Shown here piece by piece: positions 34,548 to 47,870 of a DNA stretch of 64,000 bases. Under the pieces are notes generated by a model. It was not told the origin of the DNA. It ran no database searches and was given only the letters and a program-made list of their open reading frames with translations. Made by a program: the position numbers and the translations under genes. The DNA comes from Ceriagrion tenellum (taxonomy: Eukaryota; Arthropoda; Insecta; Odonata; Coenagrionidae), in assembly GCA_963169105.1 (NCBI GenBank), contig OY720636.1:122096188-122160187 (forward strand), given 5' to 3'. Every line of letters starts with the position of its first letter. Position 1 is the first letter of the stretch.

Positions 34548-37500
34548 TCTGAATTCTTTATTTAGGCAAAACAGCCTTAATGCATTCCAAAATAAAATCA
34601 AATTTGGCGAACAACGTTTTCGGCACACGATGAACGTTTCAATAATCTCTTACTGATTTCCTGTTATAGATAATTCCTCTCTAGCATTTAAAAAGTAAAT
34701 TATAAATAACAAAAATAGCTAGATATATTCTAATCATCAGTTAATCAATATCTCCTCGATCGTTATTGAATATTCACCACAGTCTCACGGTAGCAACAAT
34801 CAACAACGTCTATTTACAATAATAACAGAAAAGACTCTAATTGAAGAATCGCCAAGGACTTTGTGAACTAAAAGTGGAAATTTAGGCTACACGTAACCTA
34901 GGCAACGATGCCGAACATCCGAATCCAAAATATATATTTATGCTATTAACCTTCAAAGTGATAAAACCGTTTTTGCGGGGCCTATCTGCGTTTGTCAAAC
35001 TACGCCATTTGACAGTGATGTTGTTCCAAGATTTATAAAATTGTACTGTTACAGAACGAGCAGGTGAATTCCCCTTAATTAGTTTGTCATTTTATTGAAC
35101 TGCCATGATTGTTAACCGGGTTACATAGCCTCCAAATCGGCCCATTAGACATTGTGTATGGACAGTAGATCGTTGAAATAAGAGTGCTACATCCCACCAG
35201 GGTTCTATAAGGCTAATGCGTGGATATTGAGAAAGGAATAACCCTTCTTCTACGTCTACCTCTTTTCTTCTTTCTTTGACGAATGCTGCATTCTACTCGT
35301 GCATTTTATGATAAGATTTGTATCTTCTATTCTATCTACGTCAGTGTCGGTAATATTCCGAGGAGGAACAATCTTCGGAGGTCTCAGCATCCTCGTGAGA
35401 CCAGCTCGCCGCAACGTATGCCAGCCATATGGCGTAGGCATCCTGAGTGTTGGATTGTTCATTTCGCATGAGTGATATCGCGAATCAGATAGCGGGGAAA
35501 CCAGAGAAATTGAATAGTTATGACTCATTTTCTCTTCATATCATCATCTGATGACACACTCATTTAGTGAGCGTAGTCTTTCAAATATATTTCTTATCCT
35601 GTGACACGCGCCAAAACGTATATGCTTGACTTTTTTGAACGACTCAATGACCTTGTTATACAAGAATGATCCAACAATGGGGAGCTAAAATGTGTAGGCT
35701 TTGACTAGCCTAAATCATTTTTCTGTTAGTAACTCTCATTCGAAGTCGGAACAAGTACAGAGTTATTTTTATCGTTAAGAGTTATGGTTAAGGAATTATG
35801 TAGAGGATTGCTCATCATGTGTGACTTTTTTCGTTAGTTTGTCCAGTCCTGCGTCAGTCTGTCGGATAGCTCCTTGATTTATATCGAATTGGTGATACTG
35901 GAGTATGTTCTTCGGCCAGTCGGTGTCTTCTATTGCGTGCGTGCGCAGCAAAGATATTCCTTCACCAAACTCAGGAGCTTGAATAAGTACGTAAGAGACA
36001 GAATTCGAACTTTAAATGCTTATTTCCCTGACGCGAGTATTATGAGTTAATGTGATAGTTATGGAGTGAAATTCGGCTGTCGCTGATTATTTCAATTATT
36101 ATTTATATTTTTAATTTACCAAGTGCATTACAAATATGGTTTATATGATATCAATTAGTGTGCATGATACTAATTGCTGTAATAGGTCGGTGGACCTCAT
36201 AACAGATCAAATAAGTCGGACGAGAACATAGATCAAACGTAACTTGTTAATGCTGGGCGTAGTCGTAGCTGTCGATGTCGATCCGTTGGGATGGTCATGT
36301 GTCAAATATGCCTTGAGGCACGTGATTGTCTCGGTGTGGTGAAACGAAACGTTCTACCGTATTAATATCATGGAAGCATGCCTATTATCACTTGGATGAT
36401 CAGATGTGTGCCTTACATTCGGTGGATGTCCAATTTCAGCGGGAATGTTGACCTTGAGTATCTTTCGAGAATTCGCATCATAAAATTGCCGAAAAAGTGA
36501 ATCCTTTTAGAAGCTAATCAGAAGCTATTTGTTTCAGAAATAATTTTATTGGACTCGTATTACCCTGAATAATAAAGTCTTTTTCCTCGCGACAAAAAAC
36601 TCTTTTATTTTTCCTGTGCGATAATGCGTATTTTGCGTTCTTCCAACCGCCTGGATGTCCTTCAGTTCTCTTGACCATCACGTGAATATGTATATACCTC
36701 CAGACAACGTTCGAGAATCCGCCTCGCTGAGTTCCTGAATAGCCCAAGGAGTGGGGGGTGAAACGTTTGGCTGACTCCCTCGCAAAATTTGTACGCAGGG
36801 GAGCTCCTCAGCGTTGCAGCGCAACCTTGCATTCGAATCGAAGTTCGTAGAAACCAGTTTTTCCTCGGTTGTCGCTTCGGCTGTTTTTGATAAAGGCAAA
36901 AGCTATCTTGGCGCAGCTCAAGTTCATGTGCTTGCCACCACTACGTCCGGTTTCATGTCTCATGTCAGTTCTGAAATTAATTATCCTCCTTGAATCTCTC
37001 ATCGATTCTTTCTCGTTCCGAAACTTTAATGTTTCCACAATGCTTGAGCTCTCCCTATCAAAAACAAAGCATAAAATGAAATACGTGTGATTGGCGTCTC
37101 ATAAGTATACCTATCCGGAAAAGTGTCGTGGCTTGATATCTGTCAATGGATTACCTGGTGACGCTCCAAGATGTCTAATCTTCAAACGCGTTGCTGCAAG
37201 ATCCATTAATCCGTGCGAATCCATGCACGATTTGAAACTGAGACTATTTCCTGTGCAAGTAAACAGTCGTTCACCCAAGTTGCTTACTCGATGAACTTTC
37301 GATGGGACACGCGTTCATGCTTGCACTTGAAGGAACGAATTCATGAAGCGTGTAACTAGACTAAATCGTGACTGTGAGAATTATCTTGAATTTACGTCGA
37401 AGAATGTGAAAGTACTCCTCATACTAGATTGTATAAGTTATCCGTGTTGAAATTAGTTTCTTTCGCTGTAGAATAATATTTGATAAAGAGTTGATGAAGA

Positions 37501-40500
37501 CGAGGTATTTCAGATGTTGATTGAGTTACTTCCGTGTTTTCATCTCTCGAATTGTGTATTTTCCATTAAATTACGAAATTATATTATGAGGAACGAGATT
37601 CACCTATTTATTTTAACGCGGACGCTATTATCTGCCGTGATATGTCACTCAGGTGATTCATTCAACTTGGTGGTGCGTTATGTATCAAGTATTGCATTTT
37701 GTTTGGTAATTGCGAAAAATATGTGTAAATGTGTGATACCGCATAAGTGAGAGTTTGTGGTAACGGTTTTTTGATCGTCCCTACTATTCGGGTCGCATTG
37801 GTGGTCATATTCGTATGCACACTTTGTCCCAATGTGTGGTGCGCCCTTCATCGAAAGGATTGCAATTCCTTGCGAACGACTCGGAATGTGATCACCTGTA
37901 GGATATCTATTTGAAGCCTATGCGACCGATTTGAATCGCATAGGGGGGTGATTGTTAGAACGGCATTTGAAAATCGCGTTGCATCCTGCTTCACAACTAG
38001 GAGGCTGGACTTGGTGACGGTCGTCAAGGAAGAGACGCACTGCATTTAGATGACCACGGCAACCACGGAATATTTCCATAATCCGTGACCGCAACAGCCG
38101 AACAGCCACAACTGACCACTCGTGGTAAATTCCACTTCTCTCCGGTGTCGATTTTGTTTTGGAAACCAAAACTTTTTGCTGTATAGCGTATAACGTAGGG
38201 TTTTGAACAACTTTTTACGGCTTGGAATTGAGAAAAGATTATACTCCATTTCGGGCCAGATTTTGCATTTGTTCGCAGTTGTTAGTGTCGTATGTATCGA
38301 TAAGAATTTGGCGAGTAGTAGTAATGCAGGACAATACCGATGTGTGTCTTCGTGTTTTATCATGTTTTTGTAATTGTGTCATCGAAATTGTGTCAGTTTA
38401 TAGCTTCGAAGTTATCGCGTTAAATTGTTGTTTTGCCTCTTCTTGTTAATAAAGCTGTTCCTGAGGATGCCAATATCGGAGTAGCGTGACTTATTAAATA
38501 GAAAGCCTCCAATGCAAGTGTTTTTTTTTTACTTTTTTGCTTTTTTACTGATTATTTCATCTTCTCTGTCGAAAATTGACCTCTTTATCGGAGGCATTAG
38601 ATGATAATGTCTATGTTCAGTTTTTCTTTTTTACAGTGGGGGTTTCTGAGACACTGATTCATTTTGTGGAGATATTCATTGACTTGTGATTGGGAAACGT
38701 GCCTGTTGAAAACAAGAGAGGAATCATAACATTCTTAAAAGTCTTGGGGTACTCGGGTTTTACCTGACGTGGCAGTTGTTAGTCAAACGTTTTGCTGTTA
38801 TTTTCAGGTACGAAATGAGAATGACCGGACAAATAATAATATGTCGGAGAATCGTATAATACCCAATACGGGTCCGTTATCAAGAACATATTAGTGCTAT
38901 ATTCAAACTGTTGCCTCATTTCTTGTTGCATATTTCTTCTTGCCTCATTTCTTGTTGTAGAAAATATAATGATAATGGCAAAACAACTCATCTCTTGAAT
39001 CTATCCCCCAATTGGTCATGAAATTAACTTTGACGCCTAGAAAACTGCTGGATAGAGTGCTGGAAAAGCCTGTTTCTATTTTTACCGTATGCAGATACTT
39101 TCCAATTTTAATCATTTTACCATACAGATGAAGAGTGCTATTGTGATTACAGAAGTCGTTTGAATGAAAGCCATTTTTTGTCCAATGTGGATGAGGAGGA
39201 GGTGGAAGAAAATGGAATTAACCATTTCGCCACAAACTTAAAATAATTCTGCGTTTCAATAGCCCTTCCACTTTTCGTCTGGTAGACAAATCTAATGGAT
39301 GGTAATTATTTGGTCTTCAAAGGTATTATCATAGATATCAGGAATCATCTTCAGAGACCGTCGTACTAAAGTCTCCTCGAAGGAAACTTCGCCTCGTTGG
39401 AAGAAAGATTCCATTCCCAAGAGCCATCGCCGAAAAAAGATAGTTTTGAAATGAGTGATCGGAGGAATTTCTCCATGGGTTTGATTGCGGGAAAATATCT
39501 CGTAAAACTTCCTTGCTATTTGAAATTATTTAGGTGCGTCGTGATTCGAACCAGTTTCGTCCTCCGTCCAATCGTGCTGTCATGGTCGATTCTTTAAAAT
39601 AAAAACTCGGATCTGGTGAAATGGGTTTATGTCAAACGTAGTGTTTTCATTTTATGAATTTGCCCACAAGTTCTTTCTTTGAGTTAACAAAGCTCTTTTC
39701 GGTGTGTAAAAAGTCGTTCACGTCATTGTGTTTAATAATTGTGATAGCAATTTGTTCAAGAGATATTTTTTTTGTCGAAACGGTCAGGCTGTTGCATTGC
39801 GTAAATATAGCATGCGTAAATTTTCAAATCGTGCTCACATGTGCTGGATTTCTTCATCTCCATTATAAAATTTGATGCATTTTGAGGGTATCCAGAGGAT
39901 GAAGACTTGCAGTAAAAAGAACAGGCTAATATATTGGGTATATTTTGAGACTTAATAGCCTAAGGGTAAATGAGTGGAAGTTACGGAAGAAGACCAAGAA
40001 TAGAATTCATTTGATAAATTTAAAAGGCGTCAGAATAATTATGTCGGAATGAATAGGCCAAATATGAGTAGTCTATTTGAGAGCTGCAGCAAACTTATCT
40101 TCGGATTGGTGACTGATAGCGATAGTGCGAGTAAAATTACTGCAGTATTATTTTTTAAATTACCGCTGAAAATGTTTACGAGGAGAAGAACTCAACTACA
40201 TATACGGACCGGCAGAAAAATCAGCGGCTCCGCCTAATTTTCTTGGACTATATACCTCTTGGTTCTTCTAATCCCTTCGAGTCCACATCTTATTATAGCT
40301 GTGGTAAAGGGGATTTGTATTTGCCGTATATCTTTCCCCTCCATCGGTGTCTCGTGATCGAGGCATTTCAAGGCGGGATCGCTGCTCCTTGGGCGCATGG
40401 AGATGAACTGTTCTGTCGATGAACAGATGTCCATAATCTCCGAGGAGTCTGTGAACAGAGGGTCTTGGAATGGGTCTTTTGTTGAAAACGGGGCGAATTT

Positions 40501-41430
40501 GGGATTCGTGTTTATGTCTGTGCGCTAAGTGAAAGTGTGTTCTCTTGTCTATGTTGATTGATATTTTCTTTGTGTGCACATTTGTGTAAGTTGTGTAGAT
40601 GAGTGTTTAGTTTGCGAACATAGGCGTCTCCTGTGTAAGATGTGGCAGAAATGGCTGTGTCGTCTGCTTACAAGTTTATTTGAGTATTTGAAATGGAGCC
40701 CGTAGTTTCCACGCAAGTGGTTTAGTTACACATAGTTGCTCGATCCAAGAAGTAGTACGTAAGCAGTGAGCCTATCGCGAACTTGCAGTTCTCAAACTGA
40801 ATGAATTCCAATATCATAGCCGGTATTGAAGTATCAATCTCTGTGGAAGGGTGAATGGCATTTTAGTAATTGAAGCTTCTCTAGGTACCTTCAATGAAAA
40901 TAAAATAATTCAAATGCTTATTCTTCGTTTTGATCCATATTTCATGAGGGCGGAATTTGGAAAAATCAGCCATGCAAGCACGCGTTGAAATCGCAAGAAT
41001 TTGTGATGTTAAAAACTGATTACGAAGTTGACTTGCATACCCATCACGCTATTCCCTTCCGGGACATGCAATATCAACGAGCTTATTCATTGCTGTTTGG
41101 CCAAATAAAATGGACCTTGCTCTAGAAATCGACAATAATTGAAAGTAATTTATTTCCACTTCGAAGGTATGTCTGAAGGTTTAAACATGGATTGTTTTTA
41201 TTTCATCGCCTGTGTTAGTACCATGTCTACGTCCATGAGTATACATGTCTATGTCATAGGAATTTGCCGTCCAGGCGTTGATTTTCGACCGAATAAATCC
41301 TAAGCGGTCACTATGAAGCTTGCGCTCCTGATAGGTTAGTTTTACTGCAGTGTAGTGCATGGAATGCATTGCTCACGGTATTTATTACATATCGCCTTCA
41401 ATAGAATCGTGTATTTCGAGCAGATGCTGT
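34548..41430. other. Gene-free CpG-rich stretch
   Basis: Nothing recognised over nearly 7 kb. ORFs at 35256-35528 (minus), 36678-37038 (minus) and 38046-38363 (minus) show no domain and no convincing splice context. Confidence 0.4.
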
Positions 41431-41703
41431 CTCACGCTTTTGCTTGACTGACGAATGCCTCCGTGTTTGCCACATCTGACCCCCTTCTCCGAACGTAGTT
41501 CACAACAGATTCTTATCGTGGAGTTTGAGCTTGAATTTTCTTTCTTTTTTACCCGTGTTTTTTCCCGTGAATTTTCTTTCTTTTGAAGTGGGAAATGTTT
41601 TTCACCGTACTTTCGGGCAACCTAGTTTTGTACTGCGTCAAACTAGTATGCATTAGCCAGTACCCATGAATTAGGAAGGCGGATTTTCCAAAAACTCGAT
41701 CAA
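41431..41703. repeat. Left arm of 273-bp inverted repeat
   Basis: Runs from CTCACGCTTTTGCTTGACTG to AAAACTCGATCAA. It is complementary, with scattered mismatches, to 43124-43396. Contains an internal duplication of GAATTTTCTTTCTTTT. Confidence 0.92.
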
Positions 41704-43123
41704 ATTATTGGAAAGGCTGGTGTTACAATTTTTAAAAATAGCTGCATATTTTCAAATTGATGAAACAATCATTATGACTTAAAGTTCGCTCTGATAGGAC
41801 ATCGTCTCTTACCAAGTAATCGCGTCGATTTCAGTTGTCGCATCAGAGCATACTCATCATCTCGGTAAAGTTTTGTTTAGTTTGTTTGGCCCGCCATTAT
41901 TTTCAGACATTCAAAGTTTAACAAAACACGCCTGAAAATGTTCGCTTTAAAGAATTCTATAATATTTTTTTCCAAATTAATCTCTTTGCTTATAATAATT
42001 GTCACTCATTTTAATTATTCTTTATTTATATATTTTTAATTATTATATTATTAAGTACCAATGCAATCCTACGAGTATGCCCTCTTCGTTATAACATTTC
42101 CATGTATCTGGGGTTAGTAATTGTAATATTAAGTACCAAATCTCCCCAGGATTTCTTAAGAGACGCACAAAGCTGCAATTTTGGCGCTATAGTAAATGAT
42201 GCGAGATAGTTTATCGTGCCTATAAGTTTAAAATATTTGAAGTGGCAAAATTTCTTCTGTGTGGCGATTTTATTTCGTCTTTTAAGGTCCATTTGTATCT
42301 TTTCGTAAAATTTGTGGCAGCTGATGGTATTCCCATTCTAGTTCCTGTGATGGAAGTCTTATTTAAGTATTAAAGAATACTCAAACAAGAGTTGCGCCGC
42401 AGTAACTTTCATACCGAAGCAGTCGGAATTCCGCTTATTTATCCGTCTTTGAGAGACAGTTCAGATAGTATTTTTCTTCGATAAGAAAATAGATTTATTT
42501 CAGATTAAGATTTTTTATTTAAACTTTATCTCTTTCATATACTTTCACAGTACTTTGGATTAAATACATGCAACGGTTGCATGTGACTACCAAGTTGTTT
42601 TACGGAATTTTAAAAATGAAATTCATGTTTAATCGTTCTTGTTTCTGAAAATTATTTCTTTCTGGATGCTTTTAATTAATAACTGCGGAATTGGTTCCGC
42701 TCGATGTGCATCAAAGCGAGATTTTGTTGAACTTCATCTGAATACCAATAAATGTGTACGCGGACCCATTCAGAAAAAAACTCGAGTTTTCTCCTGCAAT
42801 TAATTTTGTAGAAAGCTATTTTAAGCAGGGGAAGGTGGATACAGTGTTTGTAGTGGACCATTCTGTAATCTACGATCTTTTTATCATGCTGGAGTCACGC
42901 TCCAGTAAGTCTATCACACCACCTCCTATTCTCCCTACATTTTTGTCTTCTCTATCAATACCTGGTATATATCTAGTGGAAATGCCCCTGTAATTCCTAC
43001 TGTTGTCTCGTATTTATAAAATTCCTACCAGGGATGTGTTATCCTGCAATCATCAAGTTCTTAATGATCGAAAAATAACCAATGCCCTCCGTAATGTGTA
43101 TCTACCAGTCCTGATCACCCTTC
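41704..43123. other. 1.42-kb spacer of the inverted repeat
   Basis: AT-rich, no recognised coding sequence. It may be the body of a non-autonomous DNA element whose terminal repeats are the arms, or plain host sequence between an inverted duplication. Confidence 0.5.
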
Positions 43124-43396
43124 TTGATCGAGTTTTATGGAAAATCCGCCTTCCTAATTCAAGGGTACTGGCTAATGCATACTAGTTTGACGCAGTACAA
43201 AACTAGGTTGCCCGAAAGTACAGTGAGAAACATTTCCCACCTCAAAAGAAAGAAAATTCACGGGAAAAACACGGGTAAAAAAGAAAGAAAATTCAAGCTC
43301 AAACTCCACGATAAGAATCTGTTGTGAACTACGTTGGGAGAATGGGGCCAGATGCGACAAACACGGAGGCATTTGTCAGTCGAGCAAAAGCGTGAG
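43124..43396. repeat. Right arm of 273-bp inverted repeat
   Basis: Begins TTGATCGAGTTTTATGGAAA and ends GAGCAAAAGCGTGAG; the same length as the left arm. No target-site duplication is visible outside the arms. Confidence 0.92.
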
Positions 43397-46110
43397 CGGG
43401 ACACCTTTAATTCCCAGTCGTTTCTGCTATACTACGGGTGCGTTGTGTCGCCCATTTGAAATCGATTTGAGCTCGACAACATTAAGACGGGTTAAGTGTA
43501 AGACTTCAAGGGAAAGTAACTTTAAGATCTTTGAGTCCCGTCAACCGCCATTTTAAGGGATCTTAAAAATGTTTCATGTTGGTTGAAAGTGCTTTGTCAC
43601 GAGCTAATGAAAATGAAAAGTAATAAAACTGTTCATTTGTTGTGACAGGTGTAGATTTCAGTGGAATTTTAATAAATTAGAGCGACGAAAAGAGTTTCTG
43701 CGAAAACATGAAATTAGAAAATATCGTAGCAGTATTATTTACCATTGTACTTTCACATATTATCCTAACCACTCTGCATTTCATCGCGTATGATTAATGG
43801 ACATTATGTGAATACCATTTCGCCTAATAATGGTGTGACTTTTTGATTTGTTCCTCAAATCTTTTCACAAGTAGGAAGCCTACTATGGTTCCCGATTATC
43901 TGTATAATTTTACTGGTATTGGCTCTATTAGCCCTTTTCAATGCTTCCAAAACTTAGTGCTACTCAACCGAAAATAAACACAACTCACAACTTGTTAGTA
44001 ATACTCTAGACGATTTTTATTTGAACTCCCAACCGGTTTCAAAACATGCGTGTCATTTTTGTGGGAAATATTGACTGCCTTCATTGAGGATGATACGTAT
44101 ATGTCAACCGGTTGGGTGTTTAATGAACAATCGTGTGGAATATTTCCAAGTGAGATTATTTTCGATTATGAACAAAGTCCACCAAGTCAAGGCCAAGTTG
44201 CTTCAATGATTAGTCCTCCTCGTTGAGTCAGGACTACATACTTGATAAATGCATTCTTAAAATTGGGTATGGATCGAATTTCATCAGCCGATGTTAATTC
44301 CTGTTGAAAATCGATACAACATTCTAGAAAATATCGGCCCATATTTTAGTGTGCCAAATCATTTGTCATATGCGAAGAGTGGGCTCGCGCCGCAAGTTTA
44401 AGCGCATAGTAGTGGTCCACTGCTTTGAATTCAATTTTGTCAGAACTTTGCCGTTAAAAAGAGCAATCGAGAAATCCATTTTTATGGTACTGATCGTAAT
44501 TTAAAGTGGCGTAATTTATTACCTGTGTTAAGAAATTACGATGGTAAAATTCATTTATTAGCCCAAGAAGAAATGAGTCACTCAAAATGCCTACCATCCA
44601 TGAAAAATCGAGTTAGACTTGTCGCAAGTATCGGATTATCCGTATCTGCAAAACATTTAAAGATAGAAAAATCGGTGTCGGGCATGCCCTTCTCGAAAGC
44701 CTTGTTGTTGAAAATGTTCGATTATCTATGCTTTTATTCGTGCGTCTTATAAGTGATGATGTCGGAAACGAATCCAATCACAGTTTTGAATGGTATCCCT
44801 TTGTTCGCACAGTCTCATATTTTAATGACAGCGGTGCTGCTTCTCCATACGTATTACAGAACTTGGGAATTTATATTACGTGACGCAAGGTGGAATATCC
44901 TGGGTGGATGGAACCTGAGGTGGCCATTAAATCCACTCGTTTTGGAGGCTTTGGCTGAAGGAATTAAGGAAGTGTCCCCTTCACATCTCCCCGCTAATAT
45001 TTTCGCACCTGATTTGTCCTCCAATCGTTGCAGCTTCCCAGAACAATCCTGAGCAAATTTTCCGAAGTGACCCTGAGGTTTTACTTGCTTCTCGTGTTCG
45101 TGAGACTTTGCAATTATTTCATGAAAGAAGGCGTTTTGGAAGGGTGGAGAGATATAACTCAACTGCCATGTCGGAATAGAAATACAGTAGTTTATCTGTG
45201 GTCGAGGTCACTCATGGTCACGCGCTTGGTCACTCGGACATCTCGTGGGCGAAAATAGGGTTATAAAAAGTAGCCGATTTAAATTATCCATTCTTATTAT
45301 CATCTTTCCCGCAGCAGACATAAATACATGCTTATTTTTTTCTTTTCGAATTTGTTGCGATTCTGTTATTTTGAATATGATTGATTTTCGTGCCATCTGG
45401 AAGTCTTTATTTATACCAGGAGTATTTCAATATCGATGTAGACAGCGCTCTATTTTGGAAAAACATTCCTTTCGGTTATGGGTCACGAGCATTCAGCGGT
45501 TGAATGAAAGTCGTATACACATGTAGACTGTGTGATGGGCTCTGTAGTTGAACGTATACGCTAAATTAATTAGCCTGATAAGGTGAGAAGTTTGTTTTTT
45601 CGATATGTATGGGCGACCAAGAACTTTTTGGCACTCGCCGGCGAGGTTCATGACGTTATGAAGAAGATAGAATGTTATCGAAAATTTCTTATTCAAGGTG
45701 GCTACTGATAACTGATAATTTTCTCCATTGAGATAGCGTGAGTTGATAGGGGAAGGATAGTTTAAGTTATGGAGGGAGGGCGGAGAGAAACACGGCTTCG
45801 GAATTGGCTTCCATTATCAACAAATGACGCCAATGGCTCCACTCAATATATCGTCCCGTGCGACGGATAGAGATGAATTACCCGAGGAAATTCACGTCGT
45901 TGAATATAGATTGTGTGTTATAGGTGTAATTTATAATTATTTGAAGAATAGAGGATGGGCAGAGAGAACCCCGGCGACTACTTCACCAATTCCAGTAGAA
46001 AGGCTCCTTATAATCCCACTCTGGTCCCATCTGTCGGAAGAAAATTATGCATGAAGTTTTTTTTCAAATTGTGTCCAAGTATGGTTTGGGTTTCCACTGA
46101 TATATCTGCG
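43397..46110. other. Gene-free stretch
   Basis: The segment 44753-45162 is open on both strands (99 codons plus, 102 codons minus) without a known domain. A cluster of nuclear-receptor-like half-sites lies at 45205-45232. Confidence 0.4.
45205..45232 (+). promoter_or_regulatory. Three nuclear-receptor-like half-sites
   Basis: AGGTCA (45205-45210), TGGTCA (45215-45220) and TGGTCA (45227-45232), same strand; the first two are spaced by four bases (DR4-like) and the third by six. This could bind nuclear receptors such as the ecdysone receptor pair; it may be chance. Confidence 0.25.
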
Positions 46111-46114
46111 CAGC

Positions 46115-46175
46115 TTACGGTATTCGAACCTTGATCCTCTGGGTTTGAATTGTAGCATCACACCAACCTGATCCT
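46115..46175 (-). mobile_element. tRNA-like SINE fragment
   Basis: The minus strand carries GGTTGGTGTGATGC (box A-like) and GGTTCGAATACC (box B-like, 46119-46130), with a tRNA-like distance between. Confidence 0.45.
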
Positions 46176-47178
46176 CTTCTAACCGCTCATTCATTCTTGC
46201 TTCATCCTAACAGTCCTTTTGCTTGCCGTTTGTATCTCCTCGTTCTACATATCCAGGTATACTACTCCTTATTTTTTTTATTAATATTCGTCGCCCGGCC
46301 AGCATTAGCGATGAAGGATTTGATGATGACATTTGACGATCATGGAAGTGCCCGATAATCGCGCGATGCTTTTTGGGGATAATGTTGGTAATTTATATAA
46401 TCTCTACTCCTTTAATGAACCCGTTATCTCCCTTGTTACTCTCAATTTATGCAAATTTATATTAATTTTAGTAAATTATGCTCAATGCCGCTCGCAATGG
46501 ACTGGTGTATTTTTTTTATCAATTACTTTCGTGCCAATGATGGAAAATTGTTCTCGCCTGCCTGCGCTGTTAAGCCAATAATGAGTTTATTGGGAACTTC
46601 GATGTTTCCAAAGTTGTTTTGCAATTGGTTTTTATGGTTCCTGAGTGAAGGAAGTTGATGTTTCCCTCGATCTTTGCTTCTCTTGTGTTACTGCGAATGT
46701 ATATGGAGTGACGATTTTTGCTGTGACTGAAAAGTATTGGGAAAGAGTCTGGTGTATAATTTTCACTGGACACTTGCTAATTATAAACTACTTGAGTAAC
46801 TACGTGTTAATTTACTGAAAATCTATTTTTTTATATTCGCCCTATTCAGCAGAGTATTTGAGTATTGTTGCCATTGGTAATGATTGCTAGCAATCTGTGC
46901 AATCAATCAAACATTAATAATTCCCTAAATATAGTCAATCAGTCAGTCACGCATTTTTGAAGGTTTCGAGATGAACCGGGAATTTGAAGGAATACTGTTA
47001 GGACCAACCAGAGAAACTTTATATTCCCCGAGCAACAATAATAAGGGGTCATTTTACCCCATATTGCTGACTCTAAGCCCTATAAGAAAAGCATAGAATA
47101 GGGGCAGGTTATTTTTCTTTCAGAATCTTGCGCGCAACATATAGGACTTAAATATGAATAATAGAATGCCTAGCGGAA

Positions 47179-47274
47179 ATACACCAGGGTTGGAATTCGC
47201 CATGAAAAAATCATTTGACTTGACTGGGATCAAGTCAAATGATTTTTTCATGGTGAATTTCAACCCTGATGTAT
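47179..47274. repeat. 44-bp near-perfect hairpin
   Basis: Arms 47179-47222 and 47231-47274 pair with three mismatches, around loop ACTGGGAT. The innermost stem includes ATGAAAAAATCATTTGACTT and its inverse. A related CCTAGCRGAAATA motif precedes it (47169) and follows it (47330), so the hairpin sits within a short repeat. Confidence 0.92.
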
Positions 47275-47694
47275 ATGTACCCGTGCGAGTGACTTCGTAC
47301 CATATCATTTGTCAATGCGATGATTGGATACCTAGCAGAAATAATGGAGGATTGGTCAAAAATGTGGAGAAACAGCGAACGACAGTTTGAAGGGTTCTTT
47401 TATTACCCTTGATTTGTTAACATTTAGCCCCATAGCATAGTAAAAGCATTGAAACCCATGAAGGGCGTATTTTTTGTTCTTTAAAAGTATTTGAACTGAT
47501 GATACAAGGTTGAATCTTTCACTGTCGGCGGGTGAAAAATGTAATTTTTAATTCTTGTTTTCAATTTTTCAATGCTCTTCACTTTTGTGTGAAATTTGTT
47601 TTTGACTCTAAATATCCCAGTTTTACCTCTCCTCGTTGAACGTCAACGGGTGCCCTTTCCCAGTAAAAAAAGAGCAACTGTAAACTCGCAGGCC

Positions 47695-47870
47695 GATAGT
47701 TAGGCGAAGTAGGTAACGACGGGATGAAGTCCTCGACTGATTATCCAAGGGTCGCGGGTTCCACCTGGGTGGATTTCAATCTGAGGGTCGCGGATTCGTC
47801 CCGCCTCACTCACTCAGGACAGACCCTACGTCCTAGGACATCGGTGTGTGTGATCGTCTGTTGCTGTTTT
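47695..47870 (+). mobile_element. tRNA-derived SINE
   Basis: Box A-like TAGGCGAAGTAGGTAACGAC (47701-47720), an anticodon-arm-like CTCGACTGATTATCC, and box B-like GGTTCCACCTG (47757-47767). A second GGTCGCGGATTCG copy at about 47787 suggests a partly duplicated head. Confidence 0.6.

Noticed and set aside
34240..34656. 138-codon plus ORF
   Set aside because: It is the antisense of the THAP-like fragment and flanking AT-rich sequence; the minus strand explains the region better.
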